Positions 5,281-5,370 of a stretch of 5,370 nucleotides of DNA are shown piece by piece. The notes beneath the pieces were generated by a model. The model ran no database searches. It had not been told where the DNA came from and saw only the letters and a program-made list of their open reading frames with translations. The position numbers and the translations under genes were made by a program. The first letter of the stretch is position 1, and every line of letters starts with the position of its first letter. This DNA comes from Bacillota bacterium (GTDB lineage: Bacteria; Bacillota_E; Sulfobacillia; Sulfobacillales; Sulfobacillaceae): positions 1 through 5,370 of the forward strand of contig JAKADJ010000199.1 in NCBI GenBank assembly GCA_021820645.1, in the 5' to 3' direction.

Positions 5281-5319
5281 AAAAAGATCCCGCCGATTTG
5301 TAATTTTCGGCGGGATCCC
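5281..5319 (-). terminator. Intrinsic terminator of the upstream gene, built from the iterated motif
   Basis: Read on the minus strand, TCGGCGGGATC (plus 5307-5317) pairs with GATCCCGCCGA (5286-5296) as an 11-bp GC-rich stem with a 10-nt AT-rich loop, followed directly by five T (5285-5281). This is the only one of the four hairpins with a T tract in the gene direction. Its left arm has lost the outer GG of the motif, replaced by the A of the T tract. It starts 11 nt after the stop codon at 5331. Confidence 0.8.
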
Positions 5320-5330
5320 TAAAGCCCCCT

Positions 5331-5370
5331 TTAACCCTCGTTCGTCAACTCGCTTTTACGGGCTTGAAGG
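5331..5370 (-). CDS. 3' end of an unidentified gene (partial)
   Basis: A minus-strand frame entering from the window edge reads LQARKSELTNEG and ends in TAA at 5333-5331, 11 nt before the terminator hairpin. That distance fits the 5-13 nt seen between stop codons and hairpins at the other three junctions, which favours this frame over another that stops at 5345. Too little is visible to name a product. Confidence 0.45.
   Translation of the reverse strand, partial: LQARKSELTNEG

Larger units (their letters stand above)
434..5319. repeat. Dispersed iterated motif GGCGGGATC(C), 18 exact copies
   Basis: Exact 9-mers GGCGGGATC on the plus strand start at 434, 650, 1565, 1574, 2215, 2856, 3340, 3950, 4090, 4369, 4787, 4975 and 5309. 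The complement GATCCCGCC starts at 2833, 3600, 3929, 4825 and 5286. Eleven copies are inside genes and seven are hairpin arms. Near-copies occur at 1153, 2458, 2700, 2732, 3647, 3682, 3989, 4468 and 4604. Most copies extend to GGATCC or GGGATCCC. Inside genes nine of eleven copies put GATCCCGCC on the coding strand. The even spread across unrelated genes and gaps is like HIP1 in cyanobacteria; no mobile-element ends are seen. Confidence 0.9.

Noticed and set aside
2831..5319. CRISPR array suggested by repeated near-identical 34-36 nt units
   Set aside because: The units are hundreds of bases apart with whole genes between them, and there are no uniform spacers or cas genes.
1..5370. tRNA, rRNA, transposase or integrase genes
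   Set aside because: No cloverleaf with a TTC-type arm, no rRNA-like stretch and no recombinase or transposase motif was seen on either strand.

Overview
The window is one strand of tightly packed genes. Ten coding regions, two of them cut by the window edges, all read on the minus strand, so gene order runs from high to low coordinates. Two proteins are recognisable: a divergent DNA polymerase III beta sliding clamp (2880-3887) and a SNF2-type DEAD/H-box helicase (170-1807). The rest are small proteins I cannot assign. A clamp and a helicase surrounded by short, overlapping unknown genes is typical of the replication/early module of a phage, prophage or plasmid. No integrase, capsid, terminase, polymerase or plasmid Rep gene is visible, so the type of element stays open. 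Strong AAGGAGG-type ribosome binding sites and TTGCAA/TATACT-type promoters suggest a Bacillota-like host with base composition somewhat above half GC. A thermoacidophilic Bacillota such as Sulfobacillus is only a guess.

Layout in the direction of transcription: the 3' end of an upstream gene (5370-5331); a hairpin with a T tract, the best terminator in the window (5319-5281); a promoter with a 10-bp direct repeat (5269-5240); three small genes (5184-4390); a hairpin; a 118-aa gene (4322-3966); a hairpin; the clamp (3887-2880); a hairpin; a four-gene overlapping unit of three small proteins plus the helicase (2809-170); then a second promoter (144-117) and the start of another gene (49-1).

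The most striking property is a DNA-level signal. The 9-mer GGCGGGATC, counting its complement GATCCCGCC, occurs 18 times in 5.37 kb, where about 0.04 would be expected at equal base frequencies. The embedded palindrome GGATCC occurs about 21 times, against about 1.3 expected. Copies inside genes are read in more than one frame, so the pressure is on the DNA and not on a peptide. In the four intergenic gaps that follow a stop codon and hold a hairpin, two copies face each other around a 12-14 nt AT-rich core. These make 34 or 36 nt hairpins that begin 5-13 nt after the stop codon. This resembles the highly iterated palindrome HIP1 of cyanobacteria combined with a REP/terminator-like intergenic element. 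I know of no description of this particular motif.

How the genes work together is inference: the clamp and the helicase probably serve replication, recombination or repair of the element. The small proteins between them, two with possible helix-turn-helix segments, may be regulators or accessory factors, because they overlap and are probably co-translated with the helicase.
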